Notes: generated from the letters alone by a model not told the origin. Counted from the first letter of the stretch, positions 28,353-36,391 are shown. The stretch is 64,000 nt of DNA from Firmicutes bacterium AM55-24TS (GCA_003460745.1 QTVU01000002.1:85286-149285); one strand, 5' to 3'. Program-made: numbers and translations.

Positions 28353-28988
28353 CTAATGTGCAATATATGAAATTTTGTTAGCTTTCAGATATTCTTCGGC
28401 ATATGTGCCTTTTGCGCATTTCACGTTGACTTTTTCGCAGCCGTCAAACGCTCCGACAGCAATATATTCAATGCTCTTTGGCAAAACTACGGTTTTAAGA
28501 TTTTTGCAATTTTCAAATGCTTTTATATCTATGGCTTTCGTACCATCAGGAATTACGATTTCCTTTAAATCTGTGTTTGAAAATGCTTTTACTCCGATTT
28601 CCTGCAATTTTTCAGGTAACTTAATGTTTTCAAGGCTTGTGCAGTCAGCAAATGTCATATCTTCAATCTTCATCACATTTTGAGGTATATTTATATCAGT
28701 AAGATTATCGCAACCTTCAAATGCTCCCCATTCGATATATGACACCGTTTCAGGAATTTCTATACCTTTCAACTCTTTGTTGTTTTTAAAGGCATCCGCT
28801 CCGATTCCCTCTACCGTCACACCTTCAAGTTCCTTTGGTATTACCGCATATTCGCCGAGATTATCCGCAGCTTTCAGAACAGCTTTCTCATTATGAACGG
28901 CATATGTCGCATATGATGAAGCGAATGCACTGATTTGAGTCATCATAACTATAAGCATAAGCGCCGCAACTAACATTTTCTTCTTCAT
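28353..28988 (-). CDS. Secreted leucine-rich repeat protein (BspA/LRR_5 type)
   Basis: About 211 residues. A signal peptide (MKKKMLVAALMLIVMMTQISAFA) is followed by about five BspA-type repeats of ~23 residues with the pattern I-xx-xAFxxCxxLxxIxIPxxVxxI. Such proteins are common surface or secreted factors in gut anaerobes; the ligand is unknown. There is no anchor or SLH domain, so it is probably released. A GTG at 28997 overlaps the GGGAG SD; the ATG at 28988 has proper spacing and is preferred. It has its own promoter and terminator. Confidence 0.9.
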   Translation of the reverse strand: MKKKMLVAALMLIVMMTQISAFASSYATYAVHNEKAVLKAADNLGEYAVIPKELEGVTVEGIGADAFKNNKELKGIEIPETVSYIEWGAFEGCDNLTDINIPQNVMKIEDMTFADCTSLENIKLPEKLQEIGVKAFSNTDLKEIVIPDGTKAIDIKAFENCKNLKTVVLPKSIEYIAVGAFDGCEKVNVKCAKGTYAEEYLKANKISYIAH

Positions 28989-29033
28989 ATTTGACACTCC
29001 CTTTCATTCATTTCCTGTTCTCTTTATAAGTCT

Positions 29034-29062
29034 ATTATACGCCGTATGAATATTTATTACAA
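29034..29062 (-). promoter_or_regulatory. Promoter of the LRR protein gene
   Basis: TTGTAA, 17-nt spacer, TATAAT on the minus strand, ~45 bp upstream of the start. The 29063-29231 interval upstream shows no gene, only AT-rich sequence before the tRNA terminator. Confidence 0.7.
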
Positions 29063-29231
29063 CAACAACAGACTTACAAAATTGTTTAAATGATTTAAGA
29101 AGTTGTTACAAATTGTTACAAAAAATTTTGTTTTATTTTGCATTCAAAAATACACCAAATTTGCGAAACCAAATCAAAGAAAAATATCAAATATTCCGTT
29201 CAAAAACATTCAAAACAATATTATACAAAAA

Positions 29232-29263
29232 ATCAGAGCAAGCTGTATACAGCTTGCTCTGAT
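29232..29263 (-). terminator. Terminator of the tRNA cluster
   Basis: A perfect 32-bp palindrome (half-site atcagagcaagctgta) directly after the CCA of the last tRNA, followed on the minus strand by a U6 tract. Confidence 0.9.
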
Positions 29264-29264
29264 G

Positions 29265-29349
29265 TGGTGGGAGAGGATGGATTCGAACCATCGAAGTCGA
29301 AGACAACAGATTTACAGTCTGCCCCCTTTGGCCGCTCGGGAACTCTCCC
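29265..29349 (-). tRNA. tRNA-Tyr (GTA), copy 1
   Basis: 85 nt with a CCA end encoded. Acceptor stem gggagag / ctctccc, anticodon GTA in the loop after CAGACT, and the long variable arm expected of bacterial tRNA-Tyr. Identical in sequence to copy 2 at 29524-29608. Confidence 0.97.
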
Positions 29350-29388
29350 AAACTATGAGGGATAAACCCGAAAGTTTATCCCTTTTTA

Positions 29389-29464
29389 TGGAGCTGGTGA
29401 TGGGACTCGAACCCGCGACCTGCTGATTACAAATCAGCTGCTCTACCAATTGAGCTACACCAGC
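29389..29464 (-). tRNA. tRNA-Thr (TGT), copy 1
   Basis: 76 nt including CCA. Acceptor gctggtg / caccagc, anticodon TGT in loop TTTGTAA, TTCGAGT T-loop. Identical to copy 2 at 29645-29720. A hairpin (gggataaac / gtttatccc) lies between it and the following Tyr gene. Confidence 0.97.
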
Positions 29465-29499
29465 ATATTAAATTTTATCCCTACCCCTTAGGGGTAAAA

Positions 29500-29523
29500 A
29501 AACCACTTTATATGAAGTGGTTT
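29500..29523 (-). terminator. Terminator inside the tRNA cluster, after tRNA-Tyr copy 2
   Basis: A 9-bp stem aaccactt / aagtggtt with a 6-nt loop and a following U-run on the minus strand. It lies between the two Thr-Tyr units, so the distal unit would need readthrough or its own start; a weak TTTTTA-17-TAAAAT lies over the 29.46-29.50 kb interval. Confidence 0.7.
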
Positions 29524-29608
29524 TGGTGGGAGAGGATGGATTCGAACCATCGAAGTCGAAGACAACAGATTTACAGTCTGCCCCCTTTGGCCGCTCGGGA
29601 ACTCTCCC
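29524..29608 (-). tRNA. tRNA-Tyr (GTA), copy 2
   Basis: 85 nt, CCA encoded, same sequence as copy 1. Preceded by tRNA-Thr copy 2 and a short gggataa-type hairpin. Confidence 0.97.
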
Positions 29609-29644
29609 ATGTGTTAGGGATAAACAAAAGCTTATCCCTGTTTG

Positions 29645-29720
29645 TGGAGCTGGTGATGGGACTCGAACCCGCGACCTGCTGATTACAAATCAGCTGCTCT
29701 ACCAATTGAGCTACACCAGC
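29645..29720 (-). tRNA. tRNA-Thr (TGT), copy 2
   Basis: 76 nt including CCA, identical to copy 1; anticodon TGT reads ACA and probably other ACN codons. Confidence 0.97.
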
Positions 29721-29748
29721 ATCATATTTAAGAACATTATTTAAAAAG

Positions 29749-29824
29749 TGGTGGGAGTTACAGGGCTCGAACCTGTGACATCCTGCTTGTAAGGCAGACG
29801 CTCTCCCAGCTGAGCTAAACTCCC
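29749..29824 (-). tRNA. tRNA-Val (TAC)
   Basis: 76 nt including CCA. Acceptor gggagtt / aactccc, anticodon TAC in loop CTTACAA, T-loop GTTCGAG. Confidence 0.97.
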
Positions 29825-29832
29825 ATACTTTT

Positions 29833-29909
29833 TGGTCGGGATGACAGGATTCGAACCTGCGGCCCTCTGGTCCCAAACCAGATGCGCTACCAAACTGCGC
29901 TACATCCCG
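29833..29909 (-). tRNA. tRNA-Pro (TGG)
   Basis: 77 nt including CCA. Acceptor cgggatg / catcccg with the C1 typical of bacterial tRNA-Pro, anticodon TGG in loop TTTGGGA. It is the first tRNA of the cluster in the transcription direction. Confidence 0.97.
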
Positions 29910-29952
29910 ACGTATGTTCTCTGCCGTTTCGCTCTCGCCAAACGACTTGTAT

Positions 29953-29981
29953 ATAATAGCAAAGATATTTAGTTTTGTAAA
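29953..29981 (-). promoter_or_regulatory. Promoter of the tRNA cluster
   Basis: TTTACA, 17-nt spacer, TATTAT on the minus strand, ~45 bp upstream of tRNA-Pro. Confidence 0.75.
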
Positions 29982-30014
29982 CCTCGATTACAGTCGATTA
30001 TGTTTGTTTTTTGC

Positions 30015-31073
30015 TTATTTTACTTTTGTATTCTCATTTTTACGTTCATTTTCTACTTTATTCATATTTTTTATAAAATTATAAATAACATAGAAAACAA
30101 GCACCAATCCGCCGTAACCGCAAAGTCTGTAAGCTGTATTTATAATTTTAGAAAAACCCGCACCGCTCATAGCGACCGCAATTACAGTCATAAAGAATAC
30201 AACAACATTCTTCCCTATTTTTCTGCTTGCTATGTCAAGTACGTTAAATCCGTTTGATACGTCTGTGGTAATGACCGCAAAGAAAAGCATCGTTCCGTAA
30301 ATCGCTCCAAACACTTTGTTTTGTCTGAGAGCCATTGTAAGCATAGGTATTTCTCCGAGATTTATTTTGCCGTAATATATTTCAAGCACAGTCCATATAA
30401 GCAGCATCATAACAAACAGCACCACTCCGGACATAACGCTTGCCAATGCCGCCTCTTTCCTGTCCTGCAAAAAACGGCTCATACCCGCAAGAATTGCACC
30501 TGTTGTTATAAGATTGTATCCGGCATATGAAATACTCGAAACAGTCATTTTAACTTCATTTGAAAAAACTTGATGTTCTCGAAATCTCAATATATAGAAA
30601 CAACAAAAAATGATACCGAAAATTATTATTGCACCCAAAATCGAATTTATACCCATAATTTTTTTATTGTTCATAAAAAATATCATTCCGCATACTGCAG
30701 TAAAAATAATTGCGCCGAATATTTTTTTAATTCCGAACAATATAAAAAACATTTCCCCTGCACACGCCGTCATAACGCATACTGTGGATATTGCAAAAAG
30801 TAAAGTTATAATTTCGACAATTTTTCTTATATTATATCCAAAAAAATTATTCAGATAATCCGAATAAGTTTCTATATTTTTTTCTACACATACCGATAAA
30901 ACCGCATACGCAAACACCGAAAAAATAACGCACGAAAGCAATACACCTATAATGCTGTATTTTCCGTATTTCACAAAAAAGCTTATAATCTCCTGTCCCG
31001 ACGCAAAACCTGCACCGATAACAGCCGCCACATAACCGCATACGACGCTTAAAACATTCCGTATATTTCTCAT
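30015..31073 (-). CDS. YkvI-like membrane permease (APC-superfold)
   Basis: 352 residues with about ten membrane helices. The start VVCGYVAAVIGAGFASGQEI is the signature of the YkvI family, whose first helix resembles the unwound TM1 of amino-acid/cation symporters of the LeuT fold. The transported substrate is unknown. It is the second gene after greA on the minus strand, but a terminator separates them. It ends just before the tRNA-cluster promoter with no clear terminator of its own. Confidence 0.85.
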   Translation of the reverse strand: MRNIRNVLSVVCGYVAAVIGAGFASGQEIISFFVKYGKYSIIGVLLSCVIFSVFAYAVLSVCVEKNIETYSDYLNNFFGYNIRKIVEIITLLFAISTVCVMTACAGEMFFILFGIKKIFGAIIFTAVCGMIFFMNNKKIMGINSILGAIIIFGIIFCCFYILRFREHQVFSNEVKMTVSSISYAGYNLITTGAILAGMSRFLQDRKEAALASVMSGVVLFVMMLLIWTVLEIYYGKINLGEIPMLTMALRQNKVFGAIYGTMLFFAVITTDVSNGFNVLDIASRKIGKNVVVFFMTVIAVAMSGAGFSKIINTAYRLCGYGGLVLVFYVIYNFIKNMNKVENERKNENTKVK

Positions 31074-31108
31074 AGCCGCACCCCCTAAGAAAATTTATGC
31101 AAAAAAAC

Positions 31109-31132
31109 AGTGCGGTATTCAAATACCGCACT
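31109..31132 (-). terminator. Terminator after greA
   Basis: An 11-bp stem agtgcggtatt / aataccgcact with a 2-nt loop and a U7 run on the minus strand, 27 nt after the greA stop. Confidence 0.9.
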
Positions 31133-31159
31133 TAAATTTCTTATTAAATTATTTTTTGA

Positions 31160-31633
31160 TTATTTTTCAATAGAAAGAATTTTAAATTCAATCTCACCGC
31201 CGGGAGTGTTTGCCTTTACAGTTTCGCCTGCCGCTCTGTTAAGACAAGCCGCACCGATAGGTGATTCGTATGATAGCTTGTTCTTGTAAGGATCAGCCTC
31301 TGTTGAACCAACGATTGTGTACTTTTCTTCACCGCCGAATATTGCAAGAACAACCTTTGAACCCGGAGTTACAACGTCTGACTTGATTTCTTCATCGTCA
31401 ATAACTCTTGCATATTTAAGCATATATTCGATTTCGTTAATTCTTGCCTCTACTTCTGCCTGTTCATTTTTTGCTTCATCATATTCGGCATTTTCCGAAA
31501 GGTCACCAAATGAACGAGCCTCTTTAATTTTTTCAGATACTTCTTTTCTTGTAACATTTTTTAAAGTATCAAGTTCGTTTTCAAGTTCCAATTTACCTTC
31601 TCGTGTTAAAACAAATTCCTTTTCATCAGCCAT
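31160..31633 (-). CDS. greA: Transcription elongation factor GreA
   Basis: 157 residues, full length. The N-terminal coiled coil (LTREGKLELENELDTLKNVTRKEV ...) carries the acidic tip DLSENAEYDEAKNEQ, needed to stimulate RNA polymerase transcript cleavage. The C-terminal FKBP-like domain (GSKVVLAIFGGEEKYTIVGSTEADP ... SPIGAACLNRAAGE) binds polymerase. It is monocistronic with its own consensus promoter and terminator. Confidence 0.97.
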   Translation of the reverse strand: MADEKEFVLTREGKLELENELDTLKNVTRKEVSEKIKEARSFGDLSENAEYDEAKNEQAEVEARINEIEYMLKYARVIDDEEIKSDVVTPGSKVVLAIFGGEEKYTIVGSTEADPYKNKLSYESPIGAACLNRAAGETVKANTPGGEIEFKILSIEK

Positions 31634-31673
31634 TTTATGTCATTCCTCTCTTATTTTCACTTACGATTTAACT

Positions 31674-31702
31674 ATTATAACTTTTTTTGAGTGAATTGTC
31701 AA
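31674..31702 (-). promoter_or_regulatory. Promoter of greA
   Basis: TTGACA, 17-nt spacer, TATAAT on the minus strand, ~40 bp upstream of the start codon: an exact consensus pair. Confidence 0.88.
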
Positions 31703-31789
31703 GCTGTATTGGGATTTTAACACTAATTTCTCCCCTCAAGCAAAACATTCGTAGAGGCGGTCATCGTTCACTAAAAAAATATATATTTA

Positions 31790-31838
31790 GCCCCTCAATC
31801 GTCTTTGTCGACAGCTCCACTCGAGAGGAGCCTTTTAG
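31790..31838. repeat. Intergenic palindromic repeat, single arm
   Basis: cccctcaatcgtctttgtcgacagctcc then actcgagaggagcc. Near-copy of the arm at 31957-32003 (same order: cccctca, ctttgtcgacagctcc, small GGAG/CTCC hairpin, agccttt). Confidence 0.6.
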
Positions 31839-31882
31839 TATGGATTTCCCAACTTGTACGGGACAGTGCCTCGTCGTCCCTT

Positions 31883-32003
31883 GCCTCTCCTTGAGGAGAG
31901 GGTGACCGCTTGCGGTGGTGTGGTGGCTTTTCTATTCGTGTGATGTTCTTATTTTAGCCACCCCTCAGCCGACTTTGTCGACAGCTCCCCTCAAGGGGAG
32001 CCT
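31883..32003. repeat. Intergenic inverted repeat (REP/MITE-like unit)
   Basis: The left part (gcctctccttgaggagag, then gtgaccgcttgcggtggtg, then gtggtggc) faces an imperfect reverse complement on the right (gccacccctcagccgac, then tttgtcgacagctcccc, then tcaaggggagcc). Together they can fold into a long imperfect hairpin with local hairpins at each arm. No coding frame of interest lies in 31703-32080; this interval is the only longer non-coding stretch outside operon leaders. Confidence 0.65.
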
Positions 32004-32090
32004 TTCATTTATCCGAGATTAAAGCAACGTCAAATCAACAATGAATTTAATTCAAAATTATGGGCAAGCTAATAAAAAGGAGTGATTTTT

Positions 32091-33152
32091 TTGAATTTTC
32101 TCACTTTAAAAGATGACTTTTACAAGCGGTACGAAACATCAAGCAAATTTCTTCACTACACCTCATACGGCGCATTATGCACACTTCTCGGACATACAGA
32201 TATACCCACAGCACCGTCGTTATGCTGTACATTATCAATGCGAGTTGAAATGTTCGCACGAAAAAGCGGCGGCAACTATGTAAAAATCGAAAACACCACC
32301 ACAGACAAATGTCTGCAATACCCTTTCGGCACGTCCACAGACCTTTTTAAAGGCAAAACAAAATTCTTTGCCGAGTTAATACATGCACTTGAAAACAGCG
32401 GTTTAAAAGGTGCAGAAATACTGTACAATAACACGATACCGAATTTTATATCCTCAAAACACGCTTTTTCGGCTGCACTGATAAAATCACTTATGCAAGT
32501 AAGTGATATAGAACTCACCCCTCTTGAAACCGCCGCAATATGTGCATTAAACGACGATTTAACGCCTTATCTCGCCGTACTTTTTTCTAAAAAAGGCTAC
32601 TGTACACTTATGAACAGTGGTGAGCCGAAAAACCTGCCGTTGCCGCTTTCCGGCTACAAAATTCTTACTGCGCACTGCACAGAACCGTTAAGCAACCATT
32701 CAAAGCACATTAAATATGCTATGTCCGAAATACGAAGATTATACCCTCACGTCAATTCAATATCAGACTTGACACCCGAAATACTGAGCACCGCAAAATC
32801 ATCGTTTAAAAACAGCAAAGCGGCTAAATATATGTATCACCTATCCACCGAAAATACACGCATTAATACCGTTTCCGCCGCATTAAAACGATGTGATATA
32901 AAAACACTTTTCCGCGAAATAAACAATTCGGAACAATCCATGGAACGTTTTTGGGATATTGGCACAGAACATAAATTTCTTGCAAATACTGCACGCAATA
33001 CAGACGGCATAGCCGCCGCAAGATGTCAGGATAAAGGTATTTGGGCAATCGTTGAAGCAGATAAGGTCGATTATTCAATAAATATGATTAAAAGCGATTT
33101 TGAAAACACTATCGGCTATAAACCGACTTTTTGTGTATGTGACACTTTTTAA
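32091..33152 (+). CDS. Galactokinase-like GHMP-fold protein lacking kinase motifs
   Basis: About 353 residues. The whole length follows bacterial galactokinase. LLGHTDIPTAPSL stands where GEHTDYNGGFVLP is expected; AEILYNNTIPNFISSKHAF stands for the PxGAGLSSSAS phosphate-binding loop; LPLPLSGYKILTAHC matches the strand before the catalytic region. STENTRINTVSAALKRCDI matches the VxENxRVxxAxxAL helix. AARCQDKGIWAIVEAD stands for GAGFGGCTVxLV, and the end GYKPTFCVCDTF is the usual C-terminus. The glycine-rich ATP loop and GAGFGG are gone, so catalysis is unlikely. TTG at 32091 has AAGGAG 8 nt upstream; the GTG at 32082 overlaps that SD. It converges on galT. A galactose sensor or dead enzyme is inferred. 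Confidence 0.75.
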   Translation: MNFLTLKDDFYKRYETSSKFLHYTSYGALCTLLGHTDIPTAPSLCCTLSMRVEMFARKSGGNYVKIENTTTDKCLQYPFGTSTDLFKGKTKFFAELIHALENSGLKGAEILYNNTIPNFISSKHAFSAALIKSLMQVSDIELTPLETAAICALNDDLTPYLAVLFSKKGYCTLMNSGEPKNLPLPLSGYKILTAHCTEPLSNHSKHIKYAMSEIRRLYPHVNSISDLTPEILSTAKSSFKNSKAAKYMYHLSTENTRINTVSAALKRCDIKTLFREINNSEQSMERFWDIGTEHKFLANTARNTDGIAAARCQDKGIWAIVEADKVDYSINMIKSDFENTIGYKPTFCVCDTF

Positions 33153-33158
33153 ACAAAA

Positions 33159-33193
33159 AATGAGTCTGTCGATAAAATATCGACAGACTCATT
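33159..33193 (-). terminator. Terminator after galT (shared convergent hairpin)
   Basis: A 16-bp stem (aatgagtctgtcgata half) with a 3-nt loop; a U-run follows on the minus strand. It lies between the convergent galactokinase-like gene and galT, and its GTCGA core resembles the 2272-2299 hairpin. Confidence 0.85.
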
Positions 33194-33197
33194 CGGT

Positions 33198-34175
33198 TTA
33201 GCCGTTCATTTTTTTAAGAAACTTTTCGTGTGCGGCTCTAATTTCAACAGCCATTGCTTCAGGAGCAGTTGTGTTACAGTGAGCCCAAGCACCTGTTTCA
33301 GAAGATGCGTTATATTTAATCTTATCTGCACTTCTCATCGGCGGATAGAATGCGATATGGAAGTGGTAATAATCAGATACATCTTCACCGTTTACAGGGT
33401 TTTGATACATACACATCATATAAGGGAACTTATAATCAAACAAACTGTCGAATGTACCTGTTGTTTCCTTTAATATCTTTGCAAGATTTGTCTTTTCACT
33501 GTCTGTAAGCTGTGACAAATTCTGTACGTGACGCTTTGCGGCTATGTACATACCGTAAGGATATTCGCTGAAGAATGGTAGGAATGTAACGAAATCTTCG
33601 TTTTCCATAATAATTCTGTCACCGCAGTTCATTTCATCTTCAAGCATATCGCAGATTAGACAGTTATGTGTTTCGTCAAAATGCTCCTTACATGATTCCA
33701 TTTCAAGCTGTAATTTCTTCGGAATTACAGAATAACCGTAAATCTGACCGTGAGGGTGAGGCATTGTAACACCTACAACGTCACCTCTGTTTTCAAAAAT
33801 AAATACATACTTAATCTTTTCGTCCTTGCTTATTTCAACAAATCTTTCTGTCCACAAATCAACAAGTTCTCTGATATGGTCAACAGGAAGCTCCGGCAAT
33901 GTTACAGTATGCTCCGGTGAGTACAAAATAACTTCGCACTTGCCGTATGCTGGCTTTGTCTTGTAAATTCTTGTTTCAACATCATCCGGTACAGGCGGAT
34001 TTTGTGAAAGTGCAGGGAAATCATTATCATATTCATACACTGTAAAGTGGTCAGGAACCTTTCCCGAACCCGGACAGAACGGACACCAATCCTTTGGCAT
34101 CTGAGGTCTGTTCTGACGGTGTGATGCAATCATTACCCAATCCTTTATTAGTGGGTTCCAACGTAATTCAGCCAT
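33198..34175 (-). CDS. galT: Galactose-1-phosphate uridylyltransferase
   Basis: 325 residues, GalT class I (HIT superfamily). It swaps UMP between UDP-glucose and galactose-1-phosphate in the Leloir pathway. The active site MPHPHGQIYGYS contains the nucleophilic His of HPH; Zn-type residues include CPFCPG near the N-terminus. The C-terminal YYHFHIAFYPPMRS is present. No galE or intact galK is in the window. It fits with the GH2 enzyme at the left edge, which could release galactose. It is monocistronic with its own promoter. Confidence 0.95.
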   Translation of the reverse strand: MAELRWNPLIKDWVMIASHRQNRPQMPKDWCPFCPGSGKVPDHFTVYEYDNDFPALSQNPPVPDDVETRIYKTKPAYGKCEVILYSPEHTVTLPELPVDHIRELVDLWTERFVEISKDEKIKYVFIFENRGDVVGVTMPHPHGQIYGYSVIPKKLQLEMESCKEHFDETHNCLICDMLEDEMNCGDRIIMENEDFVTFLPFFSEYPYGMYIAAKRHVQNLSQLTDSEKTNLAKILKETTGTFDSLFDYKFPYMMCMYQNPVNGEDVSDYYHFHIAFYPPMRSADKIKYNASSETGAWAHCNTTAPEAMAVEIRAAHEKFLKKMNG

Positions 34176-34208
34176 TAAATTTTTCCTCCTTGAAATTCAT
34201 ATAATACT

Positions 34209-34237
34209 ATTTTACACCTATTTTCATTGTCAGTCAA
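34209..34237 (-). promoter_or_regulatory. Promoter of galT
   Basis: TTGACT, 17-nt spacer, TAAAAT on the minus strand, ~33 bp upstream of the start codon; AAGGAGG SD follows. Confidence 0.8.
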
Positions 34238-34245
34238 TACCAAAA

Positions 34246-35664
34246 TCACGCAAGTTCAAGTGTGAACGTGAATTTTGTATATTTAACCGTTGAGCCTTCC
34301 TTTGTATCGACACTTTCAACCCAAACGTTTTGCTTATGCAATGTCATAATATTTTTAACAAACGACAAACCCAGTCCAGCACCGCTCTTTTCATTTACGC
34401 GTGACTTATCGGTTTTATAGAAACGATTGAAAATATTGCTCAAATCCGCACCGCTTATTCCGTCACCGAAATTACCTACGCAAAATCTCGCTCTGCCGTC
34501 CTCAATCCATGTTCTTATACCGATTGTCGTATTAGGATAACTGAATTTTATCGCATTGTCAAGCAAGTTTATGACAACTCGTTTTATCGCGTCTTTATCT
34601 GCTATAACTTTCAAAATGTCATCTTCAAAATCAACATTAAGTTCAAGATTTTTCTCGTCAATTCTGTTACACAAACCGATTATACAAATTCTTGTAAGCT
34701 CGTTCAAATCAAATTCAGACACATCAAGTTTATATTCGCTTGACGACATTTTTGACATTTCAAGCATATCATTAACCATTTTCGTAAGACGTTTTGATTC
34801 GTCAAGCACGATTTTAAGGTATTCCTTTTCTTTTTCGGGCGGAATTGTACCGTCCAAAATACCCTCGATAAATCCCGAAATACTTGTCATCGGAGTTCTG
34901 AGTTCATGCGATACGTCGCTTATAAACTCACTTCTTGTATCCTCCAATGCCTCTATGGAATCCGCCATAAAGTTAAAACTTGACGCAAGCTGTCCTATTT
35001 CATCGGCACTTGTCACCTCAACACGTTTGTCAAACTTACCTGACGCAATTCCCCTTGCAGCCTTATTAATCTCCTCTATCGGTTTCGAGATTTTCTTCGA
35101 CTGCATATACACAAGAACAAATGCTGCCAATACAGAAAACAGCGATGTAATAATAACCATCATAAACAACTCAAGCGTTGTTTTTCTTATATCAAAAATA
35201 CCTGTCACATAAAATGACGCTCCGACAATACCTCCCTGATATTTAATCGGTACACCTATAACCATCATTTTATTTTTATACGAACCGTTTAATGTGCTGT
35301 ATTTCTTTACGATATTTCCGTTTGTTACAATATGTACAAGTTCGTCCGGAACGGTCGCGGAACTTGTTGTACTTTCCAAAACCTCACCGTTTGAATTAGT
35401 TACTATAATATCCGAGTTCAAAAAGCTGCCCCACGACCTTAAAAGCTGTTTATATGCCGCTCTTGCACGATAATCGGTATCTTCTATTTGCAGTGATCCT
35501 GTCCAATACTCCAAATTCTGCGATACGCTTATAACGTTATTCATATGAGTGCTTATTGCAAAATGATTTACAAATATACCGACCGTAACCGCAACCGACG
35601 TAAAAACAAGCATAAGTATTATAGCATACGTCCAAAACAAACGTCCCAAAATACTCTTAAACAT
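34246..35664 (-). CDS. Sensor histidine kinase (HAMP, HisKA, HATPase)
   Basis: 472 residues. The first membrane helix (about 8-32), an extracytoplasmic sensor of ~130 residues (to ~165), and the second helix lead into HAMP (SKKISKPIEEINKAARGIASG), then HisKA with the phospho-accepting His in FISDVSHELRTPMTSISGF. The HATPase domain has NLLDNAIKFSYPNT (N box), VGNFGDGISG (G1) and GAGLGLSFVKNIM (G2). The architecture is of the ResE/WalK-type group; the signal is unknown. Its ATG overlaps the response regulator stop by 1 nt, so the two are translationally coupled. Confidence 0.95.
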   Translation of the reverse strand: MFKSILGRLFWTYAIILMLVFTSVAVTVGIFVNHFAISTHMNNVISVSQNLEYWTGSLQIEDTDYRARAAYKQLLRSWGSFLNSDIIVTNSNGEVLESTTSSATVPDELVHIVTNGNIVKKYSTLNGSYKNKMMVIGVPIKYQGGIVGASFYVTGIFDIRKTTLELFMMVIITSLFSVLAAFVLVYMQSKKISKPIEEINKAARGIASGKFDKRVEVTSADEIGQLASSFNFMADSIEALEDTRSEFISDVSHELRTPMTSISGFIEGILDGTIPPEKEKEYLKIVLDESKRLTKMVNDMLEMSKMSSSEYKLDVSEFDLNELTRICIIGLCNRIDEKNLELNVDFEDDILKVIADKDAIKRVVINLLDNAIKFSYPNTTIGIRTWIEDGRARFCVGNFGDGISGADLSNIFNRFYKTDKSRVNEKSGAGLGLSFVKNIMTLHKQNVWVESVDTKEGSTVKYTKFTFTLELA

Positions 35665-36350
35665 TATCTTACCTCGAATTTATAACCTACGCCCCATACG
35701 GTTTTCAGCTGCCAATTTGCCTCAACGCCCTCAAGTTTTTCTCTAAGTCTTTTTATATGAACGTCAACTGTACGCGAATCACCGAAATAATCAAATCCCC
35801 ATACTTCTTCCAAAAGCTGTTCACGCGTGAACACTCTGTTCGGGTTTGACGCAAGGAAATACAAAAGTTCAAGTTCTTTCGGCGGCACTTCAACTATATT
35901 TCCGTTTATTTTAAGTTCGTAGTTTGAAAGGTTTATTGTAAGGTTAGGGAAAACAATTTCTTTTTCCGCATTTGATTCCTTTGTATCACTTCTTCTCAAC
36001 ACAGCCTTAACTCTTGCAAGAAGTTCTTTCGGCTCAAAAGGCTTAACCATATAATCGTCCGCACCGAGTTCCAAACCAAGCACCTTATCAAATGTTTCGC
36101 CTTTTGCGGTAAGCATTATAATAGGAATATTACTTACGCGTCTGATTTCACGGCACACCTGCCATCCGTCCATTTCAGGCATCATAACATCAAGAATTAC
36201 AATAGCCGGTGCCTCTGACTTAAAAAGTTCAACGGCTTTTTTACCGTTGTTTGCGGTAACGGTATCAAAACCCTCTTTGTCCATATAAAGTTTTATAAGT
36301 TCTACTATATGTTCATCGTCATCTACTATAAGTACCTTATTGTTAGCCAT
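35664..36350 (-). CDS. Response regulator, OmpR/PhoB family
   Basis: About 228 residues. Receiver domain: VLIVDDDEHIVELI (acidic pocket), phospho-acceptor Asp in AIVILDVMMPEMDGW, Thr in IIMLTAKGE, Lys in MVKPFEPKELL. C-terminal winged helix (about 130-228): PPKELELLYFLASNPNRVFTREQLLEEVWGFDYFGDSRTVDVHIKRLREKLE. An in-frame ATG at 36389 has no SD; GGAGG lies 8 nt before the ATG at 36350. Partner of the downstream histidine kinase. Targets are unknown. Confidence 0.96.
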   Translation of the reverse strand: MANNKVLIVDDDEHIVELIKLYMDKEGFDTVTANNGKKAVELFKSEAPAIVILDVMMPEMDGWQVCREIRRVSNIPIIMLTAKGETFDKVLGLELGADDYMVKPFEPKELLARVKAVLRRSDTKESNAEKEIVFPNLTINLSNYELKINGNIVEVPPKELELLYFLASNPNRVFTREQLLEEVWGFDYFGDSRTVDVHIKRLREKLEGVEANWQLKTVWGVGYKFEVR

Positions 36351-36391
36351 TATTTTGTCCTCCTGTTTTTTCATCTTAATATGATACATTT

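Noticed and set aside
29138-29744. Short frames reading DGFEPSKSKTTDLQSAPFGR and similar
   Set aside because: These are translated tRNA-Tyr sequences, a common annotation artefact.
29265-29909. CRISPR-like array suggested by repeated blocks
   Set aside because: The repeated blocks are tRNA genes with CCA ends and hairpins; no spacer pattern or cas gene.
31687-31905. Small open frame in the greA upstream region
   Set aside because: It crosses the greA promoter and palindromic repeat; no SD and no protein-like composition.
34556-35212. 218-residue open frame antisense to the histidine kinase
   Set aside because: Shadow of the kinase codons (Ser/Leu-rich), no SD or promoter, and the kinase motifs on the other strand are complete.
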